A DNA stretch of 56,372 nt from Auxenochlorella pyrenoidosa (GCA_001430745.1 KQ482042.1:655106-711477); one strand, 5' to 3'; numbered from the stretch's first letter, positions 34,154 to 46,644 are shown. The notes: generated by a model from the letters alone, not told the origin. Numbers and translations: made by a program.

Positions 34154-36461
34154 TTACGTGACGTAGCCAAAGCGGCGCAGCAACGCCTGCATCTCGTCAT
34201 TAGCCGCAATGTCTTCCTGCTCCTCTGCGCTCAGCCGCTCCTCCCACACGCTGCGCTGCGGCCCCCACGGCTGGCTCGACTGCCAGGACCGCCGCCGCTT
34301 GTGGTCCCGCGGGTCGGGCTCCCGCCCCTTGCCCCCGCCGCCGCCGCCGCTGCTGCCCACCGCGCTGCTGGCCGCCAGGTGCTGCAGGTAGCTGGCCGAC
34401 AGGTCGCCCAGCTTCTGCGCCTCGCTGTCGTACGCCACGCACTGCTCGTCCGCCGTGAGCAGCGCCGTGGGTGGCTGCAGCGCGAGCAGCAGGCGCTCGT
34501 CGCCCGCAGCAGGGGCGCCCACAAAGGCCGCCAGCTGGCGCAGCACGCCCAGCACGCGCGCCGCGTCGAAAAACTCCTCAAACTTGACCGTCAGCAGCCG
34601 CGGGTGGTCCAGGAAGGGCAGCGCCGCGCTGTTGTCCTTCACCCACCTGCAGAGGCGAGGGAGGTGGGTGGTGGGGCGGCAGCCGCAGTGCCTGGGAGGG
34701 AGCGCGCTGCTGCAGGGCCGTGCGCCCTGGGAGCGTATTGCTGCGTGCCGCAGCACGGGGTCGGCGAGCACTGAAGCGACTGCGACAGACAGCTGGAGCA
34801 ATCGGCAGCTGTTGACGAGTATGGCAGCTCCTGCGGCACCTCCCTCCACTGCTGCTCCCCGGCCCGGCCTGCCGGGCACCGTGGCTGCGCGCGGCTGCCC
34901 CGCACCTGCCCATGCAGTCTGCCCAGGGCGAGCCGCGCTCCTTGAGCGAGGCCGCCACGTCGCGCCCGTCGCGCACAACCAGCACGACGCGCGCCGCCGG
35001 GTCCAGCCGGAACATGAGGTCCAGGTAGTTGATGTGGCGCGGCGTCTTCTCCACCCTGCAGGGGCCGCAGCGGGGGCAGGCCAAGCTCCGGCAAAGTGAA
35101 GTGGCAAGGTGGCAGCGCAGCCGCCAGGTCGAACGGAAGATTCCACGTGAGTTGAAAAGGCCAACCGGGACCGACGAGCCAACAAAAAGGCCAGCTGGGG
35201 CCGCCCCCGGCCCGCTCCCACCAGCCGGTGAAGTTGAGCTCCGCTGCCTGCTTGTCCCACTGCAACAGCCGCTGCTTGAGGGTGGCTGGCTTGGCCCCCA
35301 AGTGCTCGTACAGCCACGTCTCCTTGGGGCGGCAGCGCAGCCCCGGCAGGTTTCCAATGGTGCGCTTCAGCAGGCTGGTGCCCGAGTGGCCGCAGCCCAC
35401 GACGTAGATGTGTCGCATGCCGCCGCTGCTGCCGGCACCACTGCTGCCGCCGCTGCTGCTGTGCCCCAAGAGACCATCTGCGGGAGGGGGGGGGGGGGGC
35501 GGGGGGGCGGGGGCGGACCGTNNNNNNNNNNNNNNNNNNNNNNNNNNNNNNNNNNNNNNNNNNNNNNNNNNNNNNNNNNNNNNNNNNNNNNNNNNNNNNN
35601 NNNNNNNNNNNNNNNNNNNNNNNNNNNNNNNNNNNNNNNNNNNNNNNNNNNNNNNNNNNNNNNNNNNNNNNNNNNNNNNNNNNNNNNNNNNNNNNNNNNN
35701 NNNNNNNNNNNNNNNNNNNNNNNNNNNNNNNNNNNNNNNNNNNNNNNNNNNNNNNNNNNNNNNNNNNNNNNNNNNNNNNNNNNNNNNNNNNNNNNNNNNN
35801 NNNNNNNNNNNNNNNNNNNNNNNNNNNNNNNNNNNNNNNNNNNNNNNNNNNNNNNNNNNNNNNNNNNNNNNNNNNNNNNNNNNNNNNNNNNNNNNNNNNN
35901 NNNNNNNNNNNNNNNNNNNNNNNNNNNNNNNNNNNNNNNNNNNNNNNNNNNNNNNNNNNNNNNNNNNNNNNNNNNNNNNNNNNNNNNNNNNNNNNNNNNN
36001 NNNNNNNNNNNNNNNNNNNNNNNNNNNNNNNNNNNNNNNNNNNNNNNNNNNNNNNNNNNNNNNNNNNNNNNNNNNNNNNNNNNNNNNNNNNNNNNNNNNN
36101 NNNNNNNNNNNNNNNNNNNNNNNNNNNNNNNNNNNNNNNNNNNNNNNNNNNNNNNNNNNNGGGCGGGGGCACCGTTCAGTGCATGCTCGCTGCATGCAAT
36201 GCTTCATAAATCATCAAGCGATATCTGCCTAAAGAATGCAAGCCAAACAAGTGATACATAGGCGATGCAGGACGCACCTGCTGCCGTGCCTGCCGCCCAG
36301 TCGTCGCACAGCGCCTGGAGCGCTGGGGAGCTTGCGGCGCCGGGAGAGGCACCCCCTTGAATGAGCCATATCCATGCAGCTCCGAAAAGCAGCAGAAGGC
36401 TTCCTAGGACGGCCGGACGAAAGCGAGCCGCTCGCTCCTTGGCTTTTGCTGCCGTTTGCAT
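34154..36461 (-). CDS. Golgi-type (type II membrane) sulfotransferase
   Basis: Exons 36461-36278, 35477-35222, 35055-34906, 34646-34154 (1083 bases, 360 aa) if the gap lies wholly in intron 1; phases across it match. Residues about 15-35 (AVLGSLLLLFGAAWIWLI) are a signal anchor after a short basic cytosolic tail, giving a lumenal catalytic domain. HIYVVGCGHSGTSLLKR is the P-loop-like 5'-phosphosulfate-binding motif and RVVLVVRDGRDVAAS the 3'-phosphate-binding motif of PAPS-dependent sulfotransferases; VEKTPRHINYL between them is also typical. It should transfer sulfate from PAPS to a carbohydrate or Tyr on secretory cargo; the acceptor cannot be told from sequence. The C-terminus is basic then acidic (DHKRRRSWQSS, AEEQEDIAANDEMQ). 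An additional exon hidden in the gap cannot be excluded. Confidence 0.82.
35522..36160. other. Assembly gap (639 N)
   Basis: Run of N flanked by G-rich sequence on both sides. By phase it falls in intron 1 of the sulfotransferase gene. Confidence 1.
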
Positions 36462-37719
36462 TGAATAAATCAAATCTGACGGCTTCTCGAAAGTTCTGCA
36501 ATGTCTACAAGCTTGTGCCGCTGTATGCGGTGCCCGTCCAGTGCAGTAGCTGCGCTCAAAGCCTCTGCAGAGGGCTGTTGGAGAACGGAATGTTCACTAT
36601 GTTGAAAGACATGAACATGGGATGCAGCTGGGCCGACCCTAAATTCACGCTGAGGTGCAGGTTGGGGGTGCCGAGCAGAGCAGCCAGCAAGTGCGGATGC
36701 AGTCAGGCCTAGTGCTGAAATGCATGGCAGGAATGATAGCAGGGCAACAGAGCATCCAACCATACTCTCGTGTTTACTGCAAGGGATGCAAGACATTGCG
36801 AGGCCAGCAGAGGCTGCAGAGGGAAGGCGAAGGCTGCCACCTGCCCTTTAACCGAACTGGAGGCGTAGGCCCTCGGGTGTGTGGCCCTCTTGCTGCTTCC
36901 ATGCTGTGCCACGCCTTCAGTTGCAATCTGGGAAGAAATAGCAACTCTACGGGTTCGACATGAAGTCGCGTCTAGGCCACCGGAGAGCTTGGGGTCATCC
37001 ATGCCACGAGACTATGCCCCAGCAAATGAAGGGCCCGGCCGAGCCCTGCAGGCCGTGTTTGCATGCACACCCAAGCCCTTTGGGCAGGACCTGCACACTG
37101 CTGCCCAGCCTCCCGACCACTGGCCCCACCAATTGGCGCGTAGCAAGAATGGCGATGCACTGCATGCAGTGCACCCGTGCAGGTTGGCTGGGGCCGGGGT
37201 GAGCTGGTGCTCGGGTGGCATGCAACAGCTGTCGACAGCTGCAGCCCACATTGACAGGTGGCGGGCACTGCAACAACCTGCAAACCTCGCCAGCCCTCCC
37301 TTGCGTTCTGTCCGGACACAGCAAGGACCAATAACGGAGGTGGGACACCTGCCGTCAGTATGCTGCATTCAGCTCCTGTTGACGGCTTCCAGGGTTTGCC
37401 GGCGGTAGCGTCCAGGTCCGCCTTAGGTGCACGTGGGGCATCGTTGTATGCACTTGAGCCCGTCCAAAATGCATGTGCACAGCGCAGCGCTCAGGCTCCC
37501 CCCCCAAAATGCATACGTTATATCAGAGCGGCCCTGCCATGCCCGCCATGTCGGCAGCATCTACGTAGAGTGCACCGCTGCTGGTACCTGCGGGCATAAG
37601 ATAACACGGGCTCGCGCTGCCCAATCGAGTGTGCGTGCGGCGGGGGGGAGCAGAGGGCTGGCGCTGCGCAGCAGGCTGCCTTGCTTGGATGCGGTTGTCC
37701 CTGGCCGTGCTGCGCTGAC
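36462..37719. other. Intergenic, 1.26 kb
   Basis: Upstream of the sulfotransferase start. I found no reading frame on either strand with splice sites and composition that I would defend as coding. Confidence 0.5.
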
Positions 37720-38541
37720 ATGGTGTCGAGTGGCGCATGCAAGCGTGCATTGTTGGGCGCGGTCGAACGGATCCGCATGGCGCTCCCGTCATGGCACACC
37801 GTCGCCCAGGTGCGCAGCTCAGCTCTTTTCTGTGCCGGTTCGATTTTCTCCCCCTTCCCCTCGGTGGTGGAGGGCCCTCGAGGGCATGGGAGCAGCGCAT
37901 GGCTCGCCGCTGCCTCTCATTCACGAGAACGTGCCTGTCAACCATGATTGGGTGGCCGTGCAGACCACCAGCAACAAGAGGTGCGCTTGCCAGCCGTCTG
38001 CGGGGGGCCGGGGCCCACAAGGGCCGAGCTTAGCAACCGATGAGCGTCTCCGGCGAGTTTGAGCTGGCTCTATGGCTCCCAGGGCGCTCCGAAGGGCAGT
38101 CCCTGCTGGGCGCCGCCGAAATTCAAAAGACCTGGCCGCCGCCACCGCTTCTGCCGCCACGTATTGCAACGCTGCAGGCGCGTGTCTCAACGCCATGTGC
38201 TACGCCAGCTGCGCTAGCGAGTGGCCGCAGCCAACGCGGCATCTGCTTGCAGGATGCAGCTGCAACAGGAGCTGGCTGCCCTTGAGCAGCAGGCGGAAGC
38301 GCAGCAGCGGCAGCTGGTGGAGCTCTGGCAGCTGGCAGAACCTAGCATGGAGGCATTCAAGCAGTTTCATGATCTGAGCGAGCAGCTACTGCAAGTGCAG
38401 CAGGCGGCGCTGAACCTGCAGTCTCAGTGGAAGCGGGTTGGAGGCAGAGGTGGAAGCGGGTTGGAGGCAGAGGGGCCAGCCAGCGGAGGCGCAGCAGGGC
38501 TGGGCGGCGCGCACGTCACGCCGCCAGGCAACACGGGTTGA
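37720..38541 (+). CDS. Possible small coiled-coil protein
   Basis: Tentative exons 37720-37809, 37964-37980 (17-base micro-exon) and 38253-38541 (396 bases, 131 aa). The phases agree, and the joined protein reads MVSSGACKRALLGAVERIRM, TVAQTTSNKR, then MQLQQELAALEQQAEAQQRQ and a helical stretch ending LNLQSQWKR, which looks like a small cytosolic coiled-coil subunit. The tail after WKR is Gly-rich and comes from a perfect 23-base tandem duplication (38428-38450, 38451-38473). The same frame stays open after the TGA (38539-38541) as far as 38868. No family recognised; the start and the 17-base exon are guesses. Confidence 0.35.
38428..38473. repeat. 23-base perfect tandem duplication
   Basis: tggaagcgggttggaggcag plus agg occurs twice head to tail. 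Since 23 is not a multiple of three, gain or loss of a copy changes the frame of the possible small gene. A looser duplication (about 60 bases, spaced about 133) follows, covering the cagcagggctggg blocks near 38490 and 38622. Confidence 0.9.
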
Positions 38542-38976
38542 GCCGGGCAGGGGGCAGAGGTGCCAACCGGCGATGGCGCGGGTGCAGGCAGCCAGGGGGG
38601 AGAGGCGCCTGCCAGCGGCGGTGCAGCAGGGCTGGGCTGTGCGCACGCCACGCCGCCAGGCGGCATGGCAGTAGAGGGCCCTGACGACGACACCTCATTT
38701 GCCTCCAATTTCGATGCAAGGGCTTCTCTGCTCTCCTGTGCCTTGCTGCCCACCTCTGAGGCCTTGGCAAGTCTAGCCTGGGCGAAGCTGCATCAGAGGT
38801 CCTTGTCCTTGCGCGTCCCTGCTACGCCCAGCCTGCCGCTCCTGTGCTGTCGCAAGCAGGAGTAGCAAGCAAGCATAGCATGTCATGCAACACACTGATG
38901 CCCAACCATCGTTCGTTTACATGCACAATTGGAGGTCCACACTCAGATGAAAGCTCGGTACAGCTGGCCCAGTTGC
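38542..38976. other. 3' region after the small coiled-coil candidate / HTG12 3' side
   Basis: An open frame continues from the TGA at 38539 to a TAG at 38866-38868 (contains VEGPDDDTSFASNF). Coding status unclear. TTACA on + at 38917-38921 (TGTAA on -) could serve HTG12. Confidence 0.4.
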
Positions 38977-41900
38977 TCAGCCTGCAGCCACTGTGCTGCC
39001 TGTGTGGTAGGAGTGTTGCGAGGTGATCTGCCCTGCCGAGGTGTCCACAACAGCGTACGCTCCGCACGCAGGGAGGCCCTGCGCATCGGCCGCCTGTGAG
39101 AATGTTTCCAAGAACCTGCAGGGTGAGGTGGAGAGCGTTGGGGCTGGCTGGCTGTCCCAAAGCACTGCCTGCAAGGCAAGCAGGAAGCAGCTGGCAGTGC
39201 GGAACGCGAGAAGGATGGGTGCAAACCACAGCACAAACAAGCGGCAGGCACAGCCTGCGCCAAGTGAGCAGGCAAGCGAGGCATTCCCACTCTGCGCTGT
39301 GAGCTCACGTGCGGGCAGCGGCGAGATTGCCAGGGTCCAGGTTGGGGTTCACAATGTTGAGCGCCGCCAGCAGCACGGGGTCTACAGAGCAGCCGCTGCT
39401 GCCGACTGCCTGCTTTACAGCCGCTGCTGCCGTCTGGGCCTGGTCGCCCCCCGCCTTGACTGCATCCACCAGCTTGGCTGCGGCGGCTGATGGGTCCTGG
39501 CACATCTGGCTGGCCAGCTGCTGCGAGGTGGCTGGGTCCGGCGAGGAGGTGTTGCCGGAAGCGTCTGCAGCCCAGGCAGGGAGGGGACAGCGCTCAGGCA
39601 GAGGCTAACCCCGTTACTGCTTCGACCAGGAAAGCAGCATCACAAAGTCTTAGCAGTGCGGCTCGGACCAGGTGTGCGCACTGCAGCACCCCGAGGGCAC
39701 CAGCACATTCTGCAGTGCACGGCTCCACCCGCTGGCGGGCCTGCTTGAGTGCACTGGTGCGCAGCCGAGCTGTCCAGCAGTGGCCCACCATAAGCAAGGG
39801 GGGCGCCGTCGGTAGCGCTGCCCCAGCGCAGGGAGTGGGCGTCAAACGAGGGGCAGGTGGCGGAGGTGGCGTTGACGATCAGGGACATGTACCTGCGGGG
39901 TACCGCGGGTGCCAGGCAACTGCCTGCTTGCCTCTGCGTGGCGCCATGCCGGGAGCCCGAAAACAGCTGCAAAGCGCAGGCGGCCATGGCCGAGGCACGT
40001 ACATGTGGACAGAGGCGTTGGCAGACGTCAGTGGCGCCACGGGCAGGGGCGATGGGGGCGGTGGAGTCACGGTGATGACTGCAGCAGGGGGAGGAGCAAA
40101 GTCGCCGGACACAGAGGGGAGGGGTGAACAGTTGACCGCCGCCTGATGTTGACAGTGACAGTGAGCCTTTGGCACATGGTCATCCAAGCTGGCTGCCACG
40201 ATTGGCATGCAGGAAGCGAGTCCACATGACTGGCCTACCTGCCGGGGCCTCCCCGCCTGGTGGGGCGGCCACAGGGGGAGGCGGCCCAGGCGGAGCGCCC
40301 GCCCCTGCCACCGCCTTGCCGCTGTGAAAGTCGTACTGCACCAGGCGGCGGCCAGCCGGTGGCAGAGGACAGGACCGATTGGGCGTGGCGCACGGGAGGA
40401 CTCTCCGGGCAGGGCATAAGCAAATAGCTTGCAACTGGAAGCAGGCACCGGCAAACGGCTGGAGCACAGGTGCTCAGAAGTGCCACGTTGCAGCATGCAC
40501 TGTGGCGAGCACCTGGGTGGGAGGCCCGGTAGCGGGAATGACGGCCAGGGAGGCGCAGGCCGGCATGCCCCGGGCATCAGCTGCCGCCACCAGCTGGGAG
40601 AAGAAGCTGCGAAGGGAGGGGAAGCAGGAGCTAGGCAGGCTGGCCTGTCATTCGAAGAATGCTTTGCAGCGTCCCAAAACAGGGCAGCAAGGCTCAGCTG
40701 CTCCACTTGCTCCCGCTACTCAAGCTTTGCCCTGCCCCCTTGCAGATCAGAGCCTGGCCAAGGCATCCAACCCTAGATGCCCTCACTTCTGCACGGCTGG
40801 CAGGCCCGCGGCGTCGTGCGAGACGACGTCATAGGCAGCTTGCAGTGCCGCGCCGGCTGGCGCCACACAGTCCACAGACAGCAGGGCCTGGGTCCAGTCC
40901 TGGGCCTGCTGGCCGCCTGCGGGGACAGTCACAGCCATCTGCGCCCCCGCTGTGGCTGGCTGCTGGCACAGCTGCGTCTCCAGCTGCTGTACAACTGGGG
41001 AAGGGGCCAGAGCGGTGCCGTTTGCATCTGCAGCAGGGAGGGAGAGCTAGAGGGAGATTGTGTCAAATGCTCGCGTGCACTGCAGGGCGTGCTTTGAAGC
41101 ACTCTGGCCCCTTCTCGAAACACGCTGATGGCACCATGCAGGTGCCGTTATGCAGCATGCCATCGGCCACAGCTCCTCAGACACGCACCGTACTGGGTCG
41201 CGCCTGCGCTCTGCTCCCACTGGCCGGTGGAGGCGTTAAAGGAGGCGCAAGCTATAGGGAGCGCCCCGGTGGCGTTAAAAACGATGTAGAAGGAGGCATT
41301 GTAGGGCTGGGGGCCGGCTGGAGGCGGCGGCAGGGCGGGCGTTGCCTCTGCAGCATGGCGGCAAACGTTGAGAAGGGGGCTGTTGGACGCGCTGCAAATC
41401 AGTACAGGCATGGCACGGCACATGCCAGCCATCGCATGCAAGCACAAAAGTGTACCCCCTCCTTGTCGGCTGGTCACCTGGGGCTGGGGGCAGTGTCTGC
41501 ACGAGGACTTGCCGCCCGGTGTGGATGACGTGTGTCTCGATGACCGCCCCTGTGCTGACGTTGGTGAGCGCCAGGGAGAAGCAGACAGGCAGGCCAAGCG
41601 CGTCTGCAGGGCAAGCGAGCAGCGGGCAATGAGACAGGGGCTGCCAGCATGCAGGCAGGTAGTCAGACACAGGGCAGGACTTGGGCGACTCGCTGACTTT
41701 GGGGTGCATCTCACCTGCTGCTTCCACAAAGGCGAGAGCAAATCTGCAGGGCGGAATGTGCGGTAGCACTGCTGAGCAGAAGAATCAAATCGTGGCCAGT
41801 GAGGGTTCATCGCAACAGACAGGCTGCCAGCGCTGGGGCCCGGGGGCTCGACTGTGGGCATACAAGCTGCTGCCCTCCCCGCTGCCTGGGGGGCCCAGCT

Positions 41901-43152
41901 CACTCCTTGACGGCCGTGAAGTTCTCGTTGTCTCCAAACAGGCTGGCCACGATTGGCTGCATCACGTCGCAGGCCGACTGGTTGAAGGCAACTATGGCGG
42001 CTTGCGCCTGCACCCCGCCCGCCAGCACCTCTGCCGGCAGCTGGGCGACCCACTGGTCGGTGGCATTGCAGGATGCATTGGCCAGCTGTGCCACCAGCTG
42101 AGGGTCTGGCAATGGGGTGGTCCCTGTGCTGTCTGCAGGGAGGTGGGCGTTAGAGGGCGTGCGCTGAGACAGGTGGGGTACCCAGTGAGGTGGCGCCGCA
42201 ACTCTTCAACAGGGACCACGCCCCAAAGTTTCCACACCCGCCCAGGCACCGCCGATCAAGATCCTCTCATCTCACCGTACACGGGGGCGGAGGGGCGTGT
42301 CCAATTGCCAGAAGTGGCGTTGAACACGGCGCAGCGTGTGGAGGTGCTGCCAATCTCAAGGGCGGTGGAGAGGTGTGTGGAGGGCGGCCCCGGGGCGGCG
42401 GCCGGGCGGGTGACCTCTGTTGTGGTGCTGCCCCCCGGGACGGTACTGCCCTCAACGGCAGGAGGAGGGGCTGCCGGAGGAAGAGAGGTTCCCGTGGGAA
42501 GGCCGGGGATGGTAGCGCCGGCTGGTACTGCAGGCCAACGGGTGGGCAAGACGGCGGGCCATGCAGTCAACATTGCACGGCAGAACAGCTGTGCATGCCA
42601 AGGTGTGCTTTGCTCTGTGGTTGTGTGTCAGACCGGGCCAGACCCTGAGCAGTAGAGCCTCCTGATCAGGCAAAGAACTTACGTGGGACAATGACGATGG
42701 TTGTCTGAGCTGCAGCTGCAGCGGTGGTGGCACCGGCTGGAGCCCCGGCAGGCGCAGCGCCTGGGATGGCAATAGACCCTGGAATGGCAGAAGAAGGTGA
42801 AGGGGCTGCACCTCCCAGCGCGGGGGCAGCGGGAGCGGGAGGTACCTCTGACGCTGGCGCCGGGGCCCCGCCTGGGCCGGGAGCGGGCGCCGCTGCTGGT
42901 GCGGCGCCCCCACTGCCGCCTCCAGACAGCCCAATCGCAGATGGCCGACTCGGCTGCGCAGCTTTGCAGGCAGGAGTGGGCAGCGTTTTAAGGGTGCGAC
43001 CTCGCAGAGCCGACAGGGGCACAGGCGCAGGGGCTTCAGCTGCCCTTGGATCAGACAGCCACGCATTGCAGACTTGCCTGCGCCCTGCCAGGAGCCTTGC
43101 AACTGAGCAGCAAGCCCAGGCAGGCCAGGCGTACTGCTTCACAGGCTCTCAT
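38977..43152 (-). CDS. HTG12: secreted protein with three tandem HTG modules
   Basis: Fourteen exons in transcription order: 43152-43078, 42953-42683, 42527-42276, 42132-41904, 41743-41715, 41603-41478, 41347-41189, 41027-40787, 40606-40513, 40335-40239, 40078-40003, 39892-39789, 39564-39309, 39115-38977 (2148 bases, 715 aa, all phases agree). Signal peptide MRACEAVRLACLGLLLSC; exon 1 has a GC donor (AG|GCAAGT). A Pro/Ala/Gly linker precedes module A (TRCAVFN, NASCNATDQ, SACDVM, VCFSLAL, ending VIHTG). Module B (IACASFN, QLCQQP, VDCVAP, ACASLAV) ends YDFHSG, a Pro-rich spacer follows, then module C (ATCPSFD, QMCQDP, SGCSVD, ACGAYAVVD, ending SYHTGSTVAAG-stop). Several N-glycosylation sequons (NAT, NAS, NVS). 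Function unknown; secreted by inference. Confidence 0.83.
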
Positions 43153-43511
43153 GCCCGCAAATTAGCCTTAAAGAGCATGTCAGGCCATCCAAGCGTGCAG
43201 AGAGAGCGGAAAACACTGCCAGCCACCCGCTCATGGCTCACGGAACGCACGCTCCTGGCAGCGTGCCTCGCCGTCTCCCCCAACCTTCTGCATTTGTGGG
43301 CCCCATGCTGGATTGATTCGACCTTGTCTTTGCATTCTCAACATACTCCGCGTGAGTTACAACAAGTCTCTGCAATAGAGGCGCGCCTGCCAAATGGCTG
43401 CAACAAGGCAAGAGGCGGATGAGCCGAGGGCGCCACCAATGGGCACTGCCAGTGGCATGCACTGCCCCGCAGGCACCGGATGAAAATGCACACAGCAGCA
43501 AGCATTGGTGC
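43153..43511. other. Intergenic HTG13-HTG12
   Basis: Upstream region of HTG12 and 3' side of HTG13. TTACA at 43357-43361 (TGTAA on minus) may be the HTG13 polyadenylation signal. Confidence 0.5.
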
Positions 43512-46047
43512 TCATGGCGAGCTGGTGGATGCCCCGGTGTGGTAAACATGCTGGGAGATGGTTCGGCTGGCCTCGGTGTCCACCACGGCATAGGCACCAC
43601 AGGCGGCGAGCCCGACTGCATCTGCAGCCTGGGCGAACGCCTGCAGGAACCTGCAAGGACCAACAAGGAGCAAGAAACAGCCAGGCCACGCCAGAGGGAT
43701 GCACTTGACACTTTCCTTGCACTTTGCCTCCCGGCTCGACACCCGCACCCTCGACCGAATCGACACATGCACCCACGCAGGTCGCTGCAGCAGCAGGAGC
43801 CTGTACCAGCGCGCATGCCACACAGCTCACGAGCGCGTGTCGTCCAGGTTGCCCTGTTCCAGCCCCGGGTTCACAAGGTCCAGGGCAGCCAGCAGGGCGG
43901 GCTGCACCGAGCAGTTGCCCGCCTGCAGTGCCTGCTTCACGGCAGCAGCGCCGGTCTGGGCCTGGTCCCCGCCGGCCGTGACTGCCTCCACCAGCTGTGC
44001 AGCTGCAGCCGCAGGGTCAATGCACATCTGGGAGGCCAGCTGCCGGCAGACAGGAGGGTCTGCCGAGGAGGCTGAGCCAGAGGCGTCTGCAGAGGCCGCG
44101 GGTTGGGGAAGTCAAATTTCGGCTTGCATGAAAGCAACAGGGGTGACCTGGCAGGTCAGACAAAGCCGGGTGCTGTGAGGAAGCAGCGCAGAAGAAAGTG
44201 TGAGCAGAGCTGCCCCCCACCATAAGTCAGAGCTGAGTTGTTGAAGGCCAGCAGGGTGGCGTTGAAGCCGGGGCAGGCTGCACGGGTCTCGTTCAGGTTG
44301 AGGGCTGCGAACAGCTGCACGGCGCCTGGCGAGGGCGGGGCAGGGCTGCCCGCAGGGCTGGGGCTGGGGCTGGGGCTGGGGCTGGGGCTGGGGCTGGGGC
44401 TGGGGCTGCTCCTGGGGGTGCCAGCAGGTGGGACCTGAATCCCTGCAGCACGCACAAGGCAGGCAGCATGGGGAGGGGTGATGATGTGTGTATGCATGGC
44501 ACGCTCACGACCCACCGCAGAGCAGCGTGCACGTCCAGCACCGCACCGCAGGCACTCACACATGGGCACTGGCCTTTCGACGGCTGGTGCAGAACTGAAT
44601 GCAGAGACAGCTGACCCAGTATGGATGTCAAACTGCGGGGGAATGAGAAGGGAAGCATTGAAGCACATTCAGGCAGTTGCAGGTGATTATTAAGGGCTGA
44701 CTCAAACCCGAGAAACGTTCAGGCCCCTCGTTTGAAGCAGAGGAGGTGGCGGCGGCAGCAGCAGCAGCAGGAGCAGCAGGCAGCAGCACTGCCGCTTGCC
44801 TGCGTTGGCTTCCTGACGGCAGGAAGGACGGCGATGGAGGCACATGCAGGCTTTCCACGAGCATCGGCGGCAGCAATCAGGAGCGATGTGAAGCTGCCGG
44901 GGCCAGAGCCGGGGGGCCACAGGGTGTCGGTTGAGTCGAGGGGCTTCCAGAGTGACCGCATTCGACAATGGTGCAGATGCAGCTGCACTCTTCAACTCGC
45001 AAGCACAGCACAAATTCGTTCCATTAGCACCAGAGCAATCAGCCCTGCTCACTTGAGGAACGCCGACAGCCCGCCCGGGCTCAGCCTGTACACATCAAAC
45101 GCGCGCTGCACAGCCTGCGCAGCTGCGGCGGGGCACTCTGCCGACAGCAGGGCCTGCACCCAGTCCTGCGACTGCTGGTCGCCAGCGCCCACCAGGGTCG
45201 CCAGCTGGGAGCCAAAAACAAGGGGCTGGCTGCACAGGTCGCCCTCGAGCTGCTGCACAGCGGCAGAGGGGGGCACCGCGGTGCCGTTGGCATCTGCGGG
45301 GTGGGGGGTGCACAGCATGCAAACCTGAGAGGCACGCAGGGCTGCTGGACCACACCTGGCAGTCAGAACAAGAACAGCAGAAGGGCCGGGAAGCAGCTAC
45401 TGGGGAGCGCTTGCGGGAGTGCAGCGTTGCGCCGTGCGGGACAACCCTGCCCTGCCAAGGACGGCTCATCCCCATGCGCACCGTAGCGCTGCCCCAGCGG
45501 CTGCTCCTCCCACCGGCCGGAGCTGGTGTTGAAGAGGCCGCAGGGGAGTGGCTCGCTGCCGCTGGTGTTGTACTGAATGAAGAAAGTGACGTTTGGGGGT
45601 GCCGCCTCGGGTGCTGGTGGCGGGGCAGCTGCGGGCAGGAGAGGGCAGCTGAGGCGTCGGCGGCAGTTTGCAGAGAGAGGGAGGGGGCTTTGCCTGGCAA
45701 GCCCAGGCAAAGCAGCAAGACCGCTCTAGCAGCGCACCATCATACACCTCTTGAAGCAGCATGCGTGAGGGGCTCCCTACGGCGGTGGCAGACTGCGCGT
45801 CGAGACAAGAGGGAATGTAATTCCAAATCACCAGTGGATGCCGGCGCAAACAGCAGCAGCGTCAAGCCGGCTTGCCGGTGCGTGTGCTCATGGCGGCGGT
45901 AATGGCGGGCAGGCCAAACCTAGACAGACAAACCCATCATCTGCTCGAATAACCTTTCCTTGCCTGGCGAAGGACACTGGCAGTAGCCGCTGATGCGAGC
46001 AGCAGTCCAAGCAGAGGGCGCAGCAGCACAAGTGCTAGACGCCTCAT
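43512..46047 (-). CDS. HTG13: secreted protein with two tandem HTG modules
   Basis: Nine exons in transcription order: 46047-45964, 45793-45739, 45628-45482, 45293-45053, 44893-44800, 44632-44560, 44442-44221, 44086-43831, 43650-43512 (1311 bases, 436 aa). Signal peptide MRRLALVLLRPLLGLLLASA. Exon 2 has SPSRMLLQE. Module A: LPCGLFN, DLCSQP, AECPAA, ACASIAV, ending FDIHTG. A linker with about nine Ser-Pro units, encoded by a 6-base repeat, leads to module B: AACPGFN, QMCIDP, GNCSVQ, ACGAYAVVD, ending VYHTGASTSSP-stop. Exons 241, 94, 256 and 139 have exactly the lengths of the matching HTG12 exons. Introns 1 (AG|GCAAGG) and 5 (AG|GCAAGC) have GC donors. Secreted by inference. Confidence 0.85.
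44349..44408 (-). repeat. Hexanucleotide coding repeat (Ser-Pro)n
   Basis: Repeated ggggct on + reads agcccc on -, encoding alternating Ser and Pro in the HTG13 linker. Its length is expected to vary by slippage in steps of two residues. Confidence 0.9.
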
Positions 46048-46644
46048 GGCGCCTGACCTGCCCCTCGGCTGAACACCACCACGCACACGATACAACTCGC
46101 GGGTCAGCGAGCAGGCAAGTGGCTGCTGGTCCAGTGAGATGAACGCACGATGGCACTGGCAGCGCAGCGTGGCCGACGTTCCGTCACAGATGCCGGCCAT
46201 TGCCATCCTCTCCACGACTGACTGCCATGTGGCCGCAGTAACACGCTTGCAATGACCTTGGCACCCGTTTGCACAAGGTAACATGGAAGACAGAAATTTG
46301 CACTGTTGTTTTGTCCTGCGCGCATGGGTGACTGCTCATCTCCCCCTGTTGTGCACTTAGGGCGCATGCTGCAGCATGGGCACTCGCGCCCCTCAGCCGT
46401 CTACCAGCTGTCGATACTGGCGCCTGCGCTTCACTGTTGAACGTTGCAGCACTTTCAAGCAAAATTGTGGTTGGGCAAGTGCATGCATTTGAAGAATGCA
46501 ATCAAAACTGTTCAGAAACAGTGGCATGGACCGCGAGACCGTGAAACCAGCAGGACAATGCAGCAATGTCCCACGAAGGCAGTTCTGCTGTCATACTGAT
46601 GAACCTGCAACCGCAGGGTGGGCAGGGAACGTAGACAGCGTCAT
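46048..46644. other. Intergenic HTG14-HTG13
   Basis: About 600 bases upstream of HTG13. No gene seen. Confidence 0.6.

Noticed and set aside
35029..36261. Open frames spanning the N run
   Set aside because: They are open only because N has no stops; not evidence of coding.
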